Source: Rhizobium mesoamericanum STM3625
Lineage (GTDB): Bacteria > Pseudomonadota > Alphaproteobacteria > Rhizobiales > Rhizobiaceae
Assembly (NCBI RefSeq): GCF_000312665.1
Contig: NZ_HF536772.1
Coordinates: 2,603,573-2,667,572, forward strand
Reading direction: 5' to 3'
DNA length: 64,000 bases
Shown: in pieces, positions 32,624-42,799 of the stretch
Numbering within the stretch: the first letter of the stretch is position 1
How the letters are laid out: each line of letters opens with the position of its first letter
Program-made: the position numbers and the translations under genes
The notes under the pieces: model-generated
Seen by the model: the letters and a program-made list of their open reading frames with translations, nothing else
What the model was told of the DNA's origin: nothing
Database searches by the model: none

Positions 32624-32631
32624 GGAAGCAG

Positions 32632-34302
<1,671 letters not shown>

Positions 34303-34312
34303 GGAGAGGACG

Positions 34313-34825
34313 ATGACCAAGATCTGGAGAGAAACTGGCTTCGTCGACAACGATCCCTGGGTGATCGAGACGGAAGAGGTAAAGGCTGGCGAGGGGCAGA
34401 AGCCCATTCTCTCTTTGGACGAACTGATCGCCAAGGCGGACGAAAGCAACGAGATCGGCTTCGGAGTGCTGATCAAGCCGGCGGACGATGTACGCAAGCT
34501 TGAGCCGTACCTCTATCGCCTGGAGATTGTCGCTGTCGCTTTTCCGGCGTTCAACGACGGCCGGGCCTTCAGCCATGCATCCCTGCTGCGCGATCGCCTG
34601 GGATATGCCAACGAATTGCGTGCGGTCGGCGATGTGCTGATCGATCAGATTCCGCTGATGCAGCGTGTCGGCATCGACAGCTTTGCGGTGACCAACGAGA
34701 CGGCGATAAAGCGTCTCACGGAAAACCGCCTGCCGGGAATTCCGCATCATTATCAACCGGCTGTGCGTGACGCGGACGCCGGCAAGGGCTATAGTTGGCG
34801 CCGTCAGGCGAAGCCGGCTGCATAA
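34313..34825 (+). CDS. DUF934 protein of sulfate assimilation
   Basis: 170 residues from ATG 34313 with a GAGGAGAGGACG ribosome site. The family core is visible as FGVLIKPADDVRKLEPYLYR, VAVAFPAFNDGRAFSHASLL and RDRLGYANELRAVGDVLIDQ. The C-terminal part (FAVTNETAIKRLTENRLPGI) is also typical. DUF934 proteins accompany cysI/cysH in many proteobacteria and are described as putative oxidoreductases without proven activity. Here it follows cysI by 10 bases, and no cysH lies between them. Confidence 0.87.
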   Translation: MTKIWRETGFVDNDPWVIETEEVKAGEGQKPILSLDELIAKADESNEIGFGVLIKPADDVRKLEPYLYRLEIVAVAFPAFNDGRAFSHASLLRDRLGYANELRAVGDVLIDQIPLMQRVGIDSFAVTNETAIKRLTENRLPGIPHHYQPAVRDADAGKGYSWRRQAKPAA

Positions 34826-34863
34826 GCGCCGGATCGCCGTCAAAGATCTGACGGAATGGTGCA

Positions 34864-36075
34864 ATGAAGACTTTTGAAATCGCGGTGATCGGTGGCGGCC
34901 TTGCCGGCATGATCGCCGCCATCGCCTTGGCTCGCGGCGGACGCAACGTGGCTCTTGTTGCGCCGCCGTCATCAAGCCAGGATCGGCGCACGACCGCGCT
35001 CATGGATCAGTCGATCCGTTTCCTCGACAGGTTGACTTTGTGGGAAAAGCTGCGGCCTGCTGCTGCTCCGCTTTCCACCATGCGGATTATCGATGGTACG
35101 AATCGCCTACTGCGAGCGCCGATCACCACATTCCGCTCCGTCGAACTCGATCTTGACGCCTTCGGCTACAACTTCCCGAATAAGGCGCTGATGGAAGTGC
35201 TGGAGGCCGCCGTCGCTGGTGAAGGCAATATCACCCGCTTCACATCGTTTGCCGACCTGATCGATATTGGCGCCGAATCAGTGACCATCACGCTCGTCGA
35301 TGGCGAAGTCCTCTCCGCGGTCTTCGCCGTTGGCGCTGACGGGCGCAAGTCGAAGCTACGCGAGACGGCCGGCATCGATGTGAGAACCTGGTCATATCCG
35401 CAATCGGCAATGGTGTTGAACTTCGAACATTCGTTGCCGCATGAAAACATCTCGACCGAGTTCCATACCGAAAGCGGACCGTTCACCCAGGTGCCGCTCC
35501 CGGGCAATCGTTCCAACCTCGTATGGGTCCAGAACCCTTCGGATGCGGTGGCGCGTAATGAGCTCTCGCTGGCCGAGCTGAGCAATGTCGTCGAGGAGCG
35601 AATGCAGTCGTTGCTGGGCAAGGTGACCGTCGAAGAAGGTGTGCAGTTGTGGCCGCTTTCCGGCATGATGGCCCATCGCTCCGGCAAGGGCCGGATTGCT
35701 TTGATCGGCGAGGCTTCGCACGTTTTTCCGCCAATTGGCGCGCAGGGGCTGAACCTCAGCCTGCGTGACGTCATGGTCCTTTCGGATATTCTCTGCGCAC
35801 GGCCCGAACTGCCGATTGCCGCCGACGCCGGCGACCGTTTCGATCGCAAGCGCCGCGCCGACATCATGACCCGCACGGCAAGCGTCGATCTTCTCAACCG
35901 CTCGCTTCTGTCCGACTTCCTGCCTGTACAGATGATGCGCGCCGCGGGCCTTCATATCCTGTCGGCACTGCCGCCGCTGCGCAGCATCGTCATGCGCGAG
36001 GGCATCGAACCCGGACGCAGCTTCCGCGATATTCCGGGCGCGATCAAGGAAAAGCTAAGCCGGAAGAAAGCCTGA
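34864..36075 (+). CDS. FAD-dependent monooxygenase of the UbiH/COQ6 family
   Basis: 403 residues. It opens with the Rossmann FAD motif EIAVIGGGLAGMIAAIALAR. The second signature is FAVGADGRKSKLRETAGI (the DG motif), and the third is GRIALIGEASHVFPPIGAQG with LNLSLRDVMVLSDIL. This is the ubiquinone hydroxylase family (UbiH/UbiF/COQ6), so a ubiquinone biosynthetic step is likely, though which ring position cannot be read from sequence. It begins 38 bases after the DUF934 gene and may be transcribed with it. Confidence 0.87.
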   Translation: MKTFEIAVIGGGLAGMIAAIALARGGRNVALVAPPSSSQDRRTTALMDQSIRFLDRLTLWEKLRPAAAPLSTMRIIDGTNRLLRAPITTFRSVELDLDAFGYNFPNKALMEVLEAAVAGEGNITRFTSFADLIDIGAESVTITLVDGEVLSAVFAVGADGRKSKLRETAGIDVRTWSYPQSAMVLNFEHSLPHENISTEFHTESGPFTQVPLPGNRSNLVWVQNPSDAVARNELSLAELSNVVEERMQSLLGKVTVEEGVQLWPLSGMMAHRSGKGRIALIGEASHVFPPIGAQGLNLSLRDVMVLSDILCARPELPIAADAGDRFDRKRRADIMTRTASVDLLNRSLLSDFLPVQMMRAAGLHILSALPPLRSIVMREGIEPGRSFRDIPGAIKEKLSRKKA

Positions 36076-36290
36076 TACGATCGCAATCAGGACGGCCAAG
36101 ACGGTCACGACGGAAAGCGTCGTCGTGATCCGGATCATAGCTGAGGCGCGCTCCTGCCAGGCGCCGTATTGCTGGCCGATGACGAAGACATAGGTCTCCG
36201 TTGTGTCTCGTCATTTCGAACACGATGTCTGGTGTAATTCCGATACCTTCGAACTGTTCTCCGTCGGGGAAGGTTTGCCGCTTTGCGTCA
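36055..36290 (-). pseudogene. Decayed gene fragments (membrane-protein tail and S41 peptidase tail)
   Basis: Reading leftward, 36210 to 36055 encodes a startless tail ending TYVFVIGQQYGAWQERASA, MIRITTTLSVVTVLAVLIAI, VSGFLPA and a stop, with one membrane helix; it overlaps the end of the UbiH-like gene. In another minus frame, about 36290-36200 encodes RQTFPDGEQFEGIGITPDIV, the characteristic C-terminal block of S41 (carboxy-terminal processing) peptidases. Neither has a start or the rest of its domain. They look like remnants of two different genes brought together by deletions. Confidence 0.6.
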
Positions 36291-36329
36291 TAACGGGCAT
36301 TGCCCCGGCGATGCGTCTGCCGGGGGTCG

Positions 36330-36560
36330 GCTCACAATTACCTGCCCGCCACGACGAACGCGGACAAGGTCTCGCTTCTCAAAGGTATCCCGGCGGAAAT
36401 TTTCTGGTCGTTCACCGTCTACGACAACATTTCTCCGTCGATGCTTGATAGACGCCGCAACGCTATCCGCGAGCCGCAAGCCAATGCTATCCTTCGCCTC
36501 CACCGGAGCCCTCTTCGACAAGTCCTGGCGACCGGGGAAAGTGAGGCGTATCGCCAGTTG
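36330..36560 (+). pseudogene. DUF1214-domain gene remnant
   Basis: Base 36402 begins FWSFTVYDNISPSMLD in one frame, preceded by KGIPAEI. This is the core block of DUF1214 proteins (PxNFWSxTVYDxxTRSML). At 36502-36540 another frame gives TGALFDKSWRPGK, the conserved C-terminal block of the same domain. The roughly 24 residues expected between the blocks do not match, and no start codon fits. It is a frameshifted, internally deleted fragment, probably once paired with a DUF1254 gene. Confidence 0.65.
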
Positions 36561-36789
36561 GCGAGAAGTGCCTGTGATCAAGGGTGTCGGGTCGGGGGAC
36601 TGCGAGTTCTGGCCGCCGAGGCCCTGTATGCCGGTGATGGGAAATTTGGGAGCTGAAAACACTGAGCTGCAGCCGCGATGACCGCATTTAAAAGCAGCGA
36701 CGTGCTAGTGATCGGGTGCTCCCGATGCCGTCACGGCAAATCTCTGTCCGCGTTCCCCAAACTGCTTTCATTTCGAAGAACAGGTGGGC

Positions 36790-37539
36790 TTAGCCGATTT
36801 TCATCAGTACTGGAAAGGTCTGCTGGAACCAGATTGCGACGTCAGTGACGAAACCGAACATGAAGGCGAGACCTGACAGGATGAGGAAGGCGCCCATCAC
36901 TTTTTCGACAGTTCCGAGATGCCGGCGGAAACGTGTCAGAAAGCGCATGAACGCACCGGAAAAGCCTGCGGCAATCCAGAACGGAATAGCAAGGCCGAGC
37001 GAATAGACGGCCAGCAAGCCGGCACCGGAGCCCACCGTTTCCCGTGAAGCTGCAACGCCAAGAATTGCTCCCAAGACGGGTCCGATGCAAGGGGTCCAGC
37101 CGAAAGCGAAAGCGAGGCCCATGATATAAGCACCCGTCAGCGTCGCTGGCTTCCCGCTGCCCTGAAAGCGTGCCTCACGGGCCAGAATTCCAATCCGGAA
37201 GACTCCCAAAAAATTCAAGCCCATGATGATGATAATCAGGCCGCCGATCTTTGCCAGGAGATCGAGATGCTGGCGAAGCGCCATGCCGATGCTGGATGCA
37301 CCAGCCCCGAGCGCCACGAAAACTGTGGCGAAGCCGAGCGTGAAGAAAAGTGCCGAAAACAGGACGCTCCGCCGCCCATCGGAAGCAATGGCGACCGCGC
37401 CGCCGCCACGGAACTGCTCGACGGAAATACCGGCCATATAGCAGAGATAGGGCGGAACGAGAGGCAGGACGCAGGGCGAGAGGAACGACAGCGTCCCGGC
37501 AAACAGGGCGCTTAACAAGGAAATATCGGCAATCGACAC
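36790..37539 (-). CDS. ccdA: Cytochrome c biogenesis protein CcdA
   Basis: 249 residues with six predicted membrane helices. The first helix carries FLSPCVLPLVPPYLCYMAGI and the fourth region carries GWTPCIGPVLGAILGVAA, the two Pro-Cys pairs that relay electrons from cytoplasmic thioredoxin to periplasmic thiol proteins. This is the short DsbD/CcdA type used for cytochrome c maturation. It is a single leftward gene with the decayed region downstream. The start ATG 37539 is well placed. Confidence 0.93.
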   Translation of the reverse strand: MSIADISLLSALFAGTLSFLSPCVLPLVPPYLCYMAGISVEQFRGGGAVAIASDGRRSVLFSALFFTLGFATVFVALGAGASSIGMALRQHLDLLAKIGGLIIIIMGLNFLGVFRIGILAREARFQGSGKPATLTGAYIMGLAFAFGWTPCIGPVLGAILGVAASRETVGSGAGLLAVYSLGLAIPFWIAAGFSGAFMRFLTRFRRHLGTVEKVMGAFLILSGLAFMFGFVTDVAIWFQQTFPVLMKIG

Positions 37540-37710
37540 TTAGCTACTCCGGCGGCAGGCACGCATGAGCGAAGTCCTATCGCAGCCCAGCCATTCGAGC
37601 CAATCACCTTTTTGCGTTTTGGAGAATAGGTGGTCGGTGATCTGATGCTCCCAAAGAAAGGCAACAGTGGCTCGAAAGCACTATCGCCTTTCAAAGGACC
37701 TCACACGACG

Positions 37711-37995
37711 TCAGCGGTCGCGGCAGACGGTCGTATATTTGGTCTCATAGTGATGATGGCTCTTCTTCTGATAGGGCTCCTGCCAACACACCTGTCGCGC
37801 ATACCGCGGACGATAATAATCGTTTTCATCATCACCGTAGACATAACGCGGCTCGTGCCTGTAATAGCGCGGCGGTGGCGGATCGTCATAGTAGTGCGGT
37901 TTAGGGCCGAATTCCAAGTATACGCCCTCTGCGAAAGCCGGTGCGCTCACGAGCAGCGTCGCGAGTCCGGCAGCTGCAACAATAAGCTTTCTCAT
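37711..37995 (-). CDS. Small secreted Tyr/Arg-rich protein
   Basis: 94 residues. A clear signal peptide (MRKLIVAAAGLATLLVSAPA, cut after AFA) precedes a mature part of about 70 residues that is rich in Tyr, Pro, Arg and His (HYYDDPPPPRYYRHEPRYVY). Two cysteines (VCWQEP and TTVCRDR) could form a disulfide. The minus strand carries a good ribosome site (GGAGACTGATC). Similar short exported proteins of unknown role are common in rhizobia. Monocistronic. Confidence 0.8.
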   Translation of the reverse strand: MRKLIVAAAGLATLLVSAPAFAEGVYLEFGPKPHYYDDPPPPRYYRHEPRYVYGDDENDYYRPRYARQVCWQEPYQKKSHHHYETKYTTVCRDR

Positions 37996-38248
37996 GATCA
38001 GTCTCCATCTGTATCTACTGACTTAACGCCTTTGGAGCGGTGTTGGTTCGACAGATTAGATGTGGCGCATGAATGCGCTCTGAAGCCGGCGTTCATCTTC
38101 CGGTCATGCGCCGGATGATCGTAAAGAGTTATGGTTTGATCGACTTTACATTCACGCCGCTCGCAAAAGGCGGGCGTCCCACGCTGGCAATTCGAGGTGA
38201 GCCGTCAATGCAGAGCCGCAGTTGGCTCTGGCAGACAATCGGCACTGA

Positions 38249-38470
38249 TCAGTGATCCGCGTCCGAGACATGGGGAATGTGTAGTACCTGGCCGTCGAGC
38301 AGGAGCAGGAAATGGTCGTCATCGAGCCGGTTCACGATCTCGCCGTCCTCCGTCATGTAGTCGGTCTTGGGTAAAGCCGCGCCGGAAATCCTGATTTGCT
38401 GAATGACTACGTAGGTCTTCCCTCCGTCGTTCAGGCACCGATACCGCCGTTCCTCTCTGTAGTCCGACAT
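38249..38470 (-). CDS. Small hypothetical cytoplasmic protein
   Basis: 73 residues from ATG 38470 with GGAGGCC upstream on the minus strand. The sequence is mixed polar and hydrophobic (RYRCLNDGGKTYVVIQQIRI, DDDHFLLLLDGQVLHI), consistent with a small folded beta-rich domain. No signal peptide or known motif. I do not recognise the family. Codon use resembles the surrounding genes, and no other gene overlaps it. Confidence 0.65.
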   Translation of the reverse strand: MSDYREERRYRCLNDGGKTYVVIQQIRISGAALPKTDYMTEDGEIVNRLDDDHFLLLLDGQVLHIPHVSDADH

Positions 38471-38654
38471 GGCTGGCCTCCATTGCATTCAGAGGAATCT
38501 TTGCGCCGGTTGATGCGATTTCAAGGCCCTCCGAACATTTCGGGGTGACGCCATAGATGTCATGAGTCTAGAAAAGACCTAATGCCCCGACAAGGAGGGC
38601 CTCGGCAGGCTTCAACCGGCGCTCAATTAAGTGACGGCGAGGCCGTCAACGAGA

Positions 38655-38810
38655 TCAATGGGACGCCGCGCGCGCGACGCGATTGCCGGCGTTCTGGGTC
38701 GCATTGACGGTATTGGCCGTATCGCGTCCAAACCCCTTGATCGTGTTTGCGCACGAACTCAATGCGATAAGCACGCAAAAAGCAGCAGCAATCTTGGCGG
38801 TGGTCGTCAT
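38655..38810 (-). CDS. Entericidin-like small lipoprotein
   Basis: 51 residues from ATG 38810; the longer frame to 38912 adds no similarity. The signal peptide MTTTAKIAAAFCVLIALSSC ends in a lipobox (LSSC). The mature part ANTIKGFGRDTANTVNATQN matches entericidin A/B, membrane lipoproteins implicated in envelope stress and a bacteriolytic toxin-antidote pair in E. coli. Only one such gene is visible here. A ribosome site (AGGAGA) lies upstream. Confidence 0.83.
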   Translation of the reverse strand: MTTTAKIAAAFCVLIALSSCANTIKGFGRDTANTVNATQNAGNRVARAASH

Positions 38811-39192
38811 TTTCGTATCTCCTGGTTGGAGTCGATAGGAAATGCGCGAGACCGCAAGTTGTTCAAAACGAACCGCGTCGAGGAAATGCAAGACTTTAGG
38901 AAACGCGTGCATCCCAACAAAAAGCCCGGCGGGCTAGAATCCACCGGGCTGTTGCGGACCTGTTGGCGATGCTGGCCCGACAGCGCGGATTTCAAACGCT
39001 GCGGTCAAGCTAACGGACAGCGGGAGCAAAGGTTCCTGCAAATATTGCGCTAGCGAGTTCCAAGCTGCGCTCCGTAGCCAGTGCCTCTAGGCTCTCACTC
39101 CCGCCTGGAGGCTTTGCGGTGAAAAGGGTTTGCAGGCGTTGCGCAACCCAGACTGCTGGGACCGCCTCCTTGAAGCATCGAATTTTATGGTT

Positions 39193-39209
39193 GTTCCTCA
39201 TTAAGGAAC
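39193..39209. promoter_or_regulatory. Short inverted repeat upstream of the FMN-reductase cluster
   Basis: GTTCCT, five bases, then AGGAAC, located about 63-79 bases before the ATG at 39272. The stretch around it is AT-rich, as a promoter region would be. A candidate operator; the regulator is unknown. Confidence 0.3.
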
Positions 39210-39271
39210 TCCATTCCTTTTGTTCAGTAATTTTATAGAGAATATTTGATGCAACAACAAAGGAGAGATAC

Positions 39272-39835
39272 ATGTCGCTGCGATTGGTGGGCATTGCCGG
39301 TAGCTTCAACCGTCCGTCCAAGACGTACACGTTGATCGAGCATATCGCCGGGCTTGTCGCTGAAAACTACGGCTTCGCCACAAATATTTACGATCTCAAG
39401 GACGTGGGCCCGTCGCTTGGTACCGCCCTATCGCGCAGCGAGTTGGATGACCAGGCGAGGCAGGTCCTCGATGATATCGTCCAGGCGGACGTCCTCGTCG
39501 TCGGCTCGCCGACTTACAAGGGATCATATCCCGGCCTCTTCAAACATCTTATTGATCTTATAGAGCCGAGCGAACTGCGTTCCAAACCGATTATCATCTC
39601 CGCCACCGGTGGCGGAGATCGCCATGCCCTGATTGTCGAGCATCAGCTGCGGCCTTTGTTCGGCTTCTTCATGGCACACACGCTACCTACGGCCATCTAC
39701 GCTTCAGACCGCGATTTTGTCGATTACAAAGTCGCCTCGGAGGCGCTGTCTGGCCGCATCGGCTCTGTAGTCGATGAGCTGGCCGCCTTCTCTTTCGTCC
39801 CGTCGGCAAGGGCCTCTCTTCAGGCCGCCGAGTGA
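39272..39835 (+). CDS. NAD(P)H-dependent FMN reductase (SsuE/MsuE type)
   Basis: 187 residues, flavodoxin-like fold. N-terminal LRLVGIAGSFNRPSKTYTLI, the VVGSPTYKGSYPGLFKHLID loop and ATGGGDRHALIVEHQLRPLF are typical of SsuE/MsuE enzymes, which supply reduced FMN to two-component sulfonate monooxygenases. No monooxygenase gene is in the window. A strong ribosome site (AAAGGAGAGA) precedes the ATG. It is the first gene of an apparent cluster with three very small genes, an RBBP9-like hydrolase and a 1-Cys peroxiredoxin. Confidence 0.85.
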   Translation: MSLRLVGIAGSFNRPSKTYTLIEHIAGLVAENYGFATNIYDLKDVGPSLGTALSRSELDDQARQVLDDIVQADVLVVGSPTYKGSYPGLFKHLIDLIEPSELRSKPIIISATGGGDRHALIVEHQLRPLFGFFMAHTLPTAIYASDRDFVDYKVASEALSGRIGSVVDELAAFSFVPSARASLQAAE

Positions 39836-39852
39836 GAGCTGGAGGCCGTCCC

Positions 39853-40023
39853 ATGGGAAGTGCAGAGGATGGGGCGATGGGAAGCGAGCTTTGGAATGTT
39901 TTCGATTTTGCTCGTCGCTATCGTCTCACGATGCGCGAGCAAAATCGTCTCCTGATGCTATTTGGTCCCGTCGCGAGCGCCACGGTTTTGCTTTCAAACG
40001 CGCGGCGCAACCAGCTGATTTGA
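39853..40023 (+). CDS. Small hypothetical protein of the FMN-reductase cluster
   Basis: 56 residues from ATG 39853 with GGAGG seven bases upstream; a GTG at 39832 overlaps the preceding stop. The core SELWNVFDFARRYRLTMREQ followed by NRLLMLFGPVASATVLLSNA looks like a compact helical domain with a possible helix-turn-helix shape. I do not recognise a named family. It is 17 bases after the reductase, so it is probably co-transcribed. Confidence 0.65.
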   Translation: MGSAEDGAMGSELWNVFDFARRYRLTMREQNRLLMLFGPVASATVLLSNARRNQLI

Positions 40024-40043
40024 GGTCGGGTAAGGAGAAAACG

Positions 40044-40193
40044 ATGACGCTACAGTCGCTTCTTCTGTGGTTCTGGTCGGTGGTCCGCATTGTTCCTGCC
40101 CGACTGCGGGCCGAACCGCCAGGGGACGGCGGGCCGACGGCGCGCGACTATGAAATCTACTATTGGAATCCATCGCCGGGGCCTTGGTACTAA
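40044..40193 (+). CDS. Very small hypothetical protein, 49 residues
   Basis: ATG 40044 is preceded by AAGGAGAAAACG, an excellent ribosome site, 20 bases after the previous gene. The N terminus is hydrophobic (LQSLLLWFWSVVRIVPARLR), and the C terminus is polar and aromatic (DYEIYYWNPSPGPWY). No family recognised. The ribosome site and spacing support it; the short length keeps confidence moderate. Confidence 0.5.
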   Translation: MTLQSLLLWFWSVVRIVPARLRAEPPGDGGPTARDYEIYYWNPSPGPWY

Positions 40194-40204
40194 GGGGAAA
40201 CGAC

Positions 40205-40336
40205 ATGACCGTGCTCGATGATCGTCTTATCGCTCCGCGAATTCGACTGGCTAGCGTTGCAGCGGATCTGGCCGCCCCGGCGGCTACGGTCTTCGCGTTC
40301 GGCTTCCTTTTCGCGATCACCCTAGGCGTTCTCTAG
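40205..40336 (+). CDS. Very small membrane protein, 43 residues
   Basis: ATG 40205 follows AAGGGGAAACG and lies 11 bases after the preceding stop. The sequence is a short polar start (MTVLDDRLIAPRIRLASVAA) and then one hydrophobic helix (AAPAATVFAFGFLFAITLGV). No family recognised. It fits a single-pass inner-membrane peptide in the cluster. Confidence 0.5.
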   Translation: MTVLDDRLIAPRIRLASVAADLAAPAATVFAFGFLFAITLGVL

Positions 40337-40375
40337 AGCCGACAGCTCGTTCACGCGCCCAGATAAGGATTGAAG

Positions 40376-40975
40376 ATGACGCCGGTACTTATTCTGCCCG
40401 GGCTTTTTGGATCAGAAGACGCGCACTGGCAAACCGCATGGCTGCGAGATCATCCCGAAAGTCGCCTCGTCCAGCAGGAAAATTGGGATCATCCGAACCT
40501 GAATGTCTGGCGCGCGAAACTCGAGGCAACTCTCGAAGACGTCGGCGAGGCCTACGTCGTCGCCCATAGTCTGGGATGTCTGTTGGCGGCAAGTCTCGCT
40601 GGGCGTCCTGCAGCGGGACGGGTGAGGGGAGCGCTGCTAGTGGCCCCTTGCGACCTGCCAGCGACCGACAAATTACACCCAGGGCGGATTGCTTTTGGCA
40701 CGATGCCGACTGCCGAGTTGCCGTTTCCAAGCATGGTCGTTGGCAGCCTCGACGACCGTTACATGTCGCTCGATCGCCTGACGCTCTTTTCCCGCCTCTG
40801 GGGCAGCGAGCTGCGCAATGTCGGTCTAGCCGGACACATCAATGTCGCCAGCGGTTACGGCCGTTGGCCGGGCGGCTACCGCATTTTCGAAAGGTTGAAA
40901 GCAAGAACGCATCATCTCGATAAGATACCACCGAAGAGACCGTCACTCGGCAGAGCAGCTTCGTCGGCGTGGTGA
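40376..40975 (+). CDS. RBBP9/YdeN-type serine hydrolase
   Basis: 199 residues from ATG 40376 with AAGGA upstream. The family blocks are VLILPGLFGSEDAHWQTAWL, YVVAHSLGCLLAASLA (nucleophile Ser in HSLGC), SLDDRYMSLDRL (Asp) and GHINVASGYGRWPGGYRIFE (His). RBBP9-like hydrolases have poorly known substrates. The last 22 residues (from THHLDKIPPK) extend beyond the usual family end and may be divergent. It is co-directional with the FMN reductase cluster. Confidence 0.83.
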   Translation: MTPVLILPGLFGSEDAHWQTAWLRDHPESRLVQQENWDHPNLNVWRAKLEATLEDVGEAYVVAHSLGCLLAASLAGRPAAGRVRGALLVAPCDLPATDKLHPGRIAFGTMPTAELPFPSMVVGSLDDRYMSLDRLTLFSRLWGSELRNVGLAGHINVASGYGRWPGGYRIFERLKARTHHLDKIPPKRPSLGRAASSAW

Positions 40976-41284
40976 CCAATATCGGGTGCTGGCAGTCCGT
41001 CATCGATGACATGGCACGGAGCTCATCGGCCGTTCACTCTGTATTTGCAGACGTTCTCCTCAAGCGCGACCTTCACGATAAGTCCAAAGCGCCGAAGTTC
41101 GAGCGTTTCTATCGAATCATTGACAGAATAAATGTATATAATTTGAGCTGCCGAGCAAAAGTAGGGGCTTTGCGGCCATGCCCAGTCCAGCGTTTTCGCA
41201 CAAGTGCTTGAACAGCGGCAGAAAACGGCTACACAATCGCCGATCATTGAAAACCAACGTCCCTTTTACAATAAGGATCCGCTC
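40976..41284. other. Gap before the peroxiredoxin gene
   Basis: 309 bases without a supported gene. Short open frames on both strands have no family features. An AT-rich patch near 41115-41145 could hold the promoter of the peroxiredoxin gene, which would make it separately transcribed. Confidence 0.4.
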
Positions 41285-41944
41285 ATGAGCCTCCGCATCA
41301 ACGATATTGCGCCCGATTTTACCGCCGACACCACACAAGGGGCCATTCAGTTCCATGACTGGATCGGTGATGGCTGGGCGGTCCTCTTCTCGCACCCGAA
41401 GAACTTCACGCCAGTTTGCACCACCGAACTTGGCGCGATGGCCGGGCTGGAACCCGAATTTCGTAAGCGCGGCGTCAAGATTATCGGCATCTCCGTCGAT
41501 CCGGTTGAGAGCCACAGCAAATGGAAAAGCGATATCAGGACGGCGACCGGCTTCGATGTGGACTATCCGTTGATCGGCGACAAGGATCTGAAGGTCGCCA
41601 AGCTCTACGACATGCTGCCAGCGGGAGCTGGAGAAACGTCGGAAGGCCGCACGCCCGCTGACAATGCCACCGTCCGTTCCGTCTTCGTCATCGGCCCGGA
41701 CAAGAAGATCAAGCTTGTCCTCACCTACCCGATGACAACGGGCCGAAACTTCAATGAGATACTGCGCGCGATCGACTCTATCCAGTTGACGGCAAAGCAT
41801 CAGGTTGCGACGCCCGCAAACTGGCAGCAGGGCGAGGATGTTATCATTACGGCGGCCGTGTCGAACGAGGACGCGATTACCCGCTTCGGATCATTCGACA
41901 CGGTACTTCCTTATCTGCGCAAGACAAAGCAGCCGCAGGCGTGA
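41285..41944 (+). CDS. 1-Cys peroxiredoxin (LsfA/Prdx6 type)
   Basis: 219 residues. The peroxidatic cysteine is Cys45 in HPKNFTPVCTTELGAMAGLE. DYPLIGDKDLKVAKLYDMLP, RSVFVIGPDKKIKLVLTYPM, TTGRNFNEILRAIDSIQ and the C-terminal ATPANWQQGEDVIITAAVSN mark the 1-Cys Prx6 subfamily. It reduces hydrogen and organic peroxides. LsfA in pseudomonads is expressed during sulfonate use, which fits the FMN reductase upstream, but this link is inference. Confidence 0.92.
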   Translation: MSLRINDIAPDFTADTTQGAIQFHDWIGDGWAVLFSHPKNFTPVCTTELGAMAGLEPEFRKRGVKIIGISVDPVESHSKWKSDIRTATGFDVDYPLIGDKDLKVAKLYDMLPAGAGETSEGRTPADNATVRSVFVIGPDKKIKLVLTYPMTTGRNFNEILRAIDSIQLTAKHQVATPANWQQGEDVIITAAVSNEDAITRFGSFDTVLPYLRKTKQPQA

Positions 41945-42395
41945 TCGCCCCAGCAGCGCACGCATAGGGGTGGCATGATTGGCACAGGAGTGGGATTGCA
42001 CTCGGCGCATTCATGCACCCCGATAGCCCGCAGACCAGCGCCGCGTTCGGCGCAACCCAGGCCTTGATCCGGACGCGACTTGAACGTCCGGTACCACGAG
42101 GGATTTCGTGTAGAGGCTGGTATACTTCGGGCCGAGGGGATCTAACGTCCTCCGAAGATTGACGAAATTAGATTAAACGACTTGAGCAGAAGGTCATAGA
42201 GACATGGGTGCGGCACTCATGACAACTGCGCTTGCGAGACGTTCGGAGGGCCGGCGCCGCCCGCCTGTTAGGCAGGTCCATAGTACGTTTCCACTAGACG
42301 ATTGATGTTGTTCTTGCATCGAGGCATCCAATTTTGCGCGTTGCTGCGAATTTGGCCGGGCTTTAATCTTCCAGCGCCTGGTAGGGACGCTTTCC
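41945..42395. other. Gene-free stretch after the peroxiredoxin
   Basis: About 450 bases. Open frames here (for example 42194-42412 minus) give no recognisable protein and no good ribosome sites. I see nothing else with structure. Confidence 0.5.
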
Positions 42396-42581
42396 GTGGA
42401 CGAGACGAACATTGCGCAACTGGTCTTTGCCTTAAGTGTTGCCCGGGAAATCGCCTCGTGGGAAGGCCCGGACTTCGACCTAGTCGTGTATCACGTCCAA
42501 CAGGCTATTCAGGCAACCAAGCAGGAGGCGTTGCGGCACGGGATCGTCATCGACGTTGAGCAAGATTCCGAGCTGCAATGA
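42396..42581 (+). CDS. Small hypothetical protein, 61 residues (tentative)
   Basis: Begins at GTG 42396 (TAGGGACG lies 10 bases upstream). The translation is acidic with plausible helices: MDETNIAQLVFALSVAREIA, VYHVQQAIQATKQEALRHGI. It looks more protein-like than overlapping frames, with a normal mix of residues. No family recognised. It is isolated, with no neighbour in an operon arrangement. Confidence 0.4.
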   Translation: MDETNIAQLVFALSVAREIASWEGPDFDLVVYHVQQAIQATKQEALRHGIVIDVEQDSELQ

Positions 42582-42799
42582 GCCCCAGTACAAGCTAGCC
42601 GTCAGATACGCAGGCTCAAAGTTCGCGACTCCGATCGCCGCGCCACCGTATTCGCGTCTTCTCGTATGGTCTGCGGCTCGATGCCTGACGGATAACGCGC
42701 CACTCGACACCGGCCGCCCCCACCTTCGCGTGCACCTTCTGCCGACCTGTCGGCTGCTGACCGAGCGATGGCGCGGCATCTGCACGCATCATTCGCCGA

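Noticed and set aside
41979..42000. TGGCAC followed by TTGCA, considered as a sigma-54 promoter
   Set aside because: The spacing is about five bases too long for the -24/-12 arrangement, and no gene starts suitably downstream.
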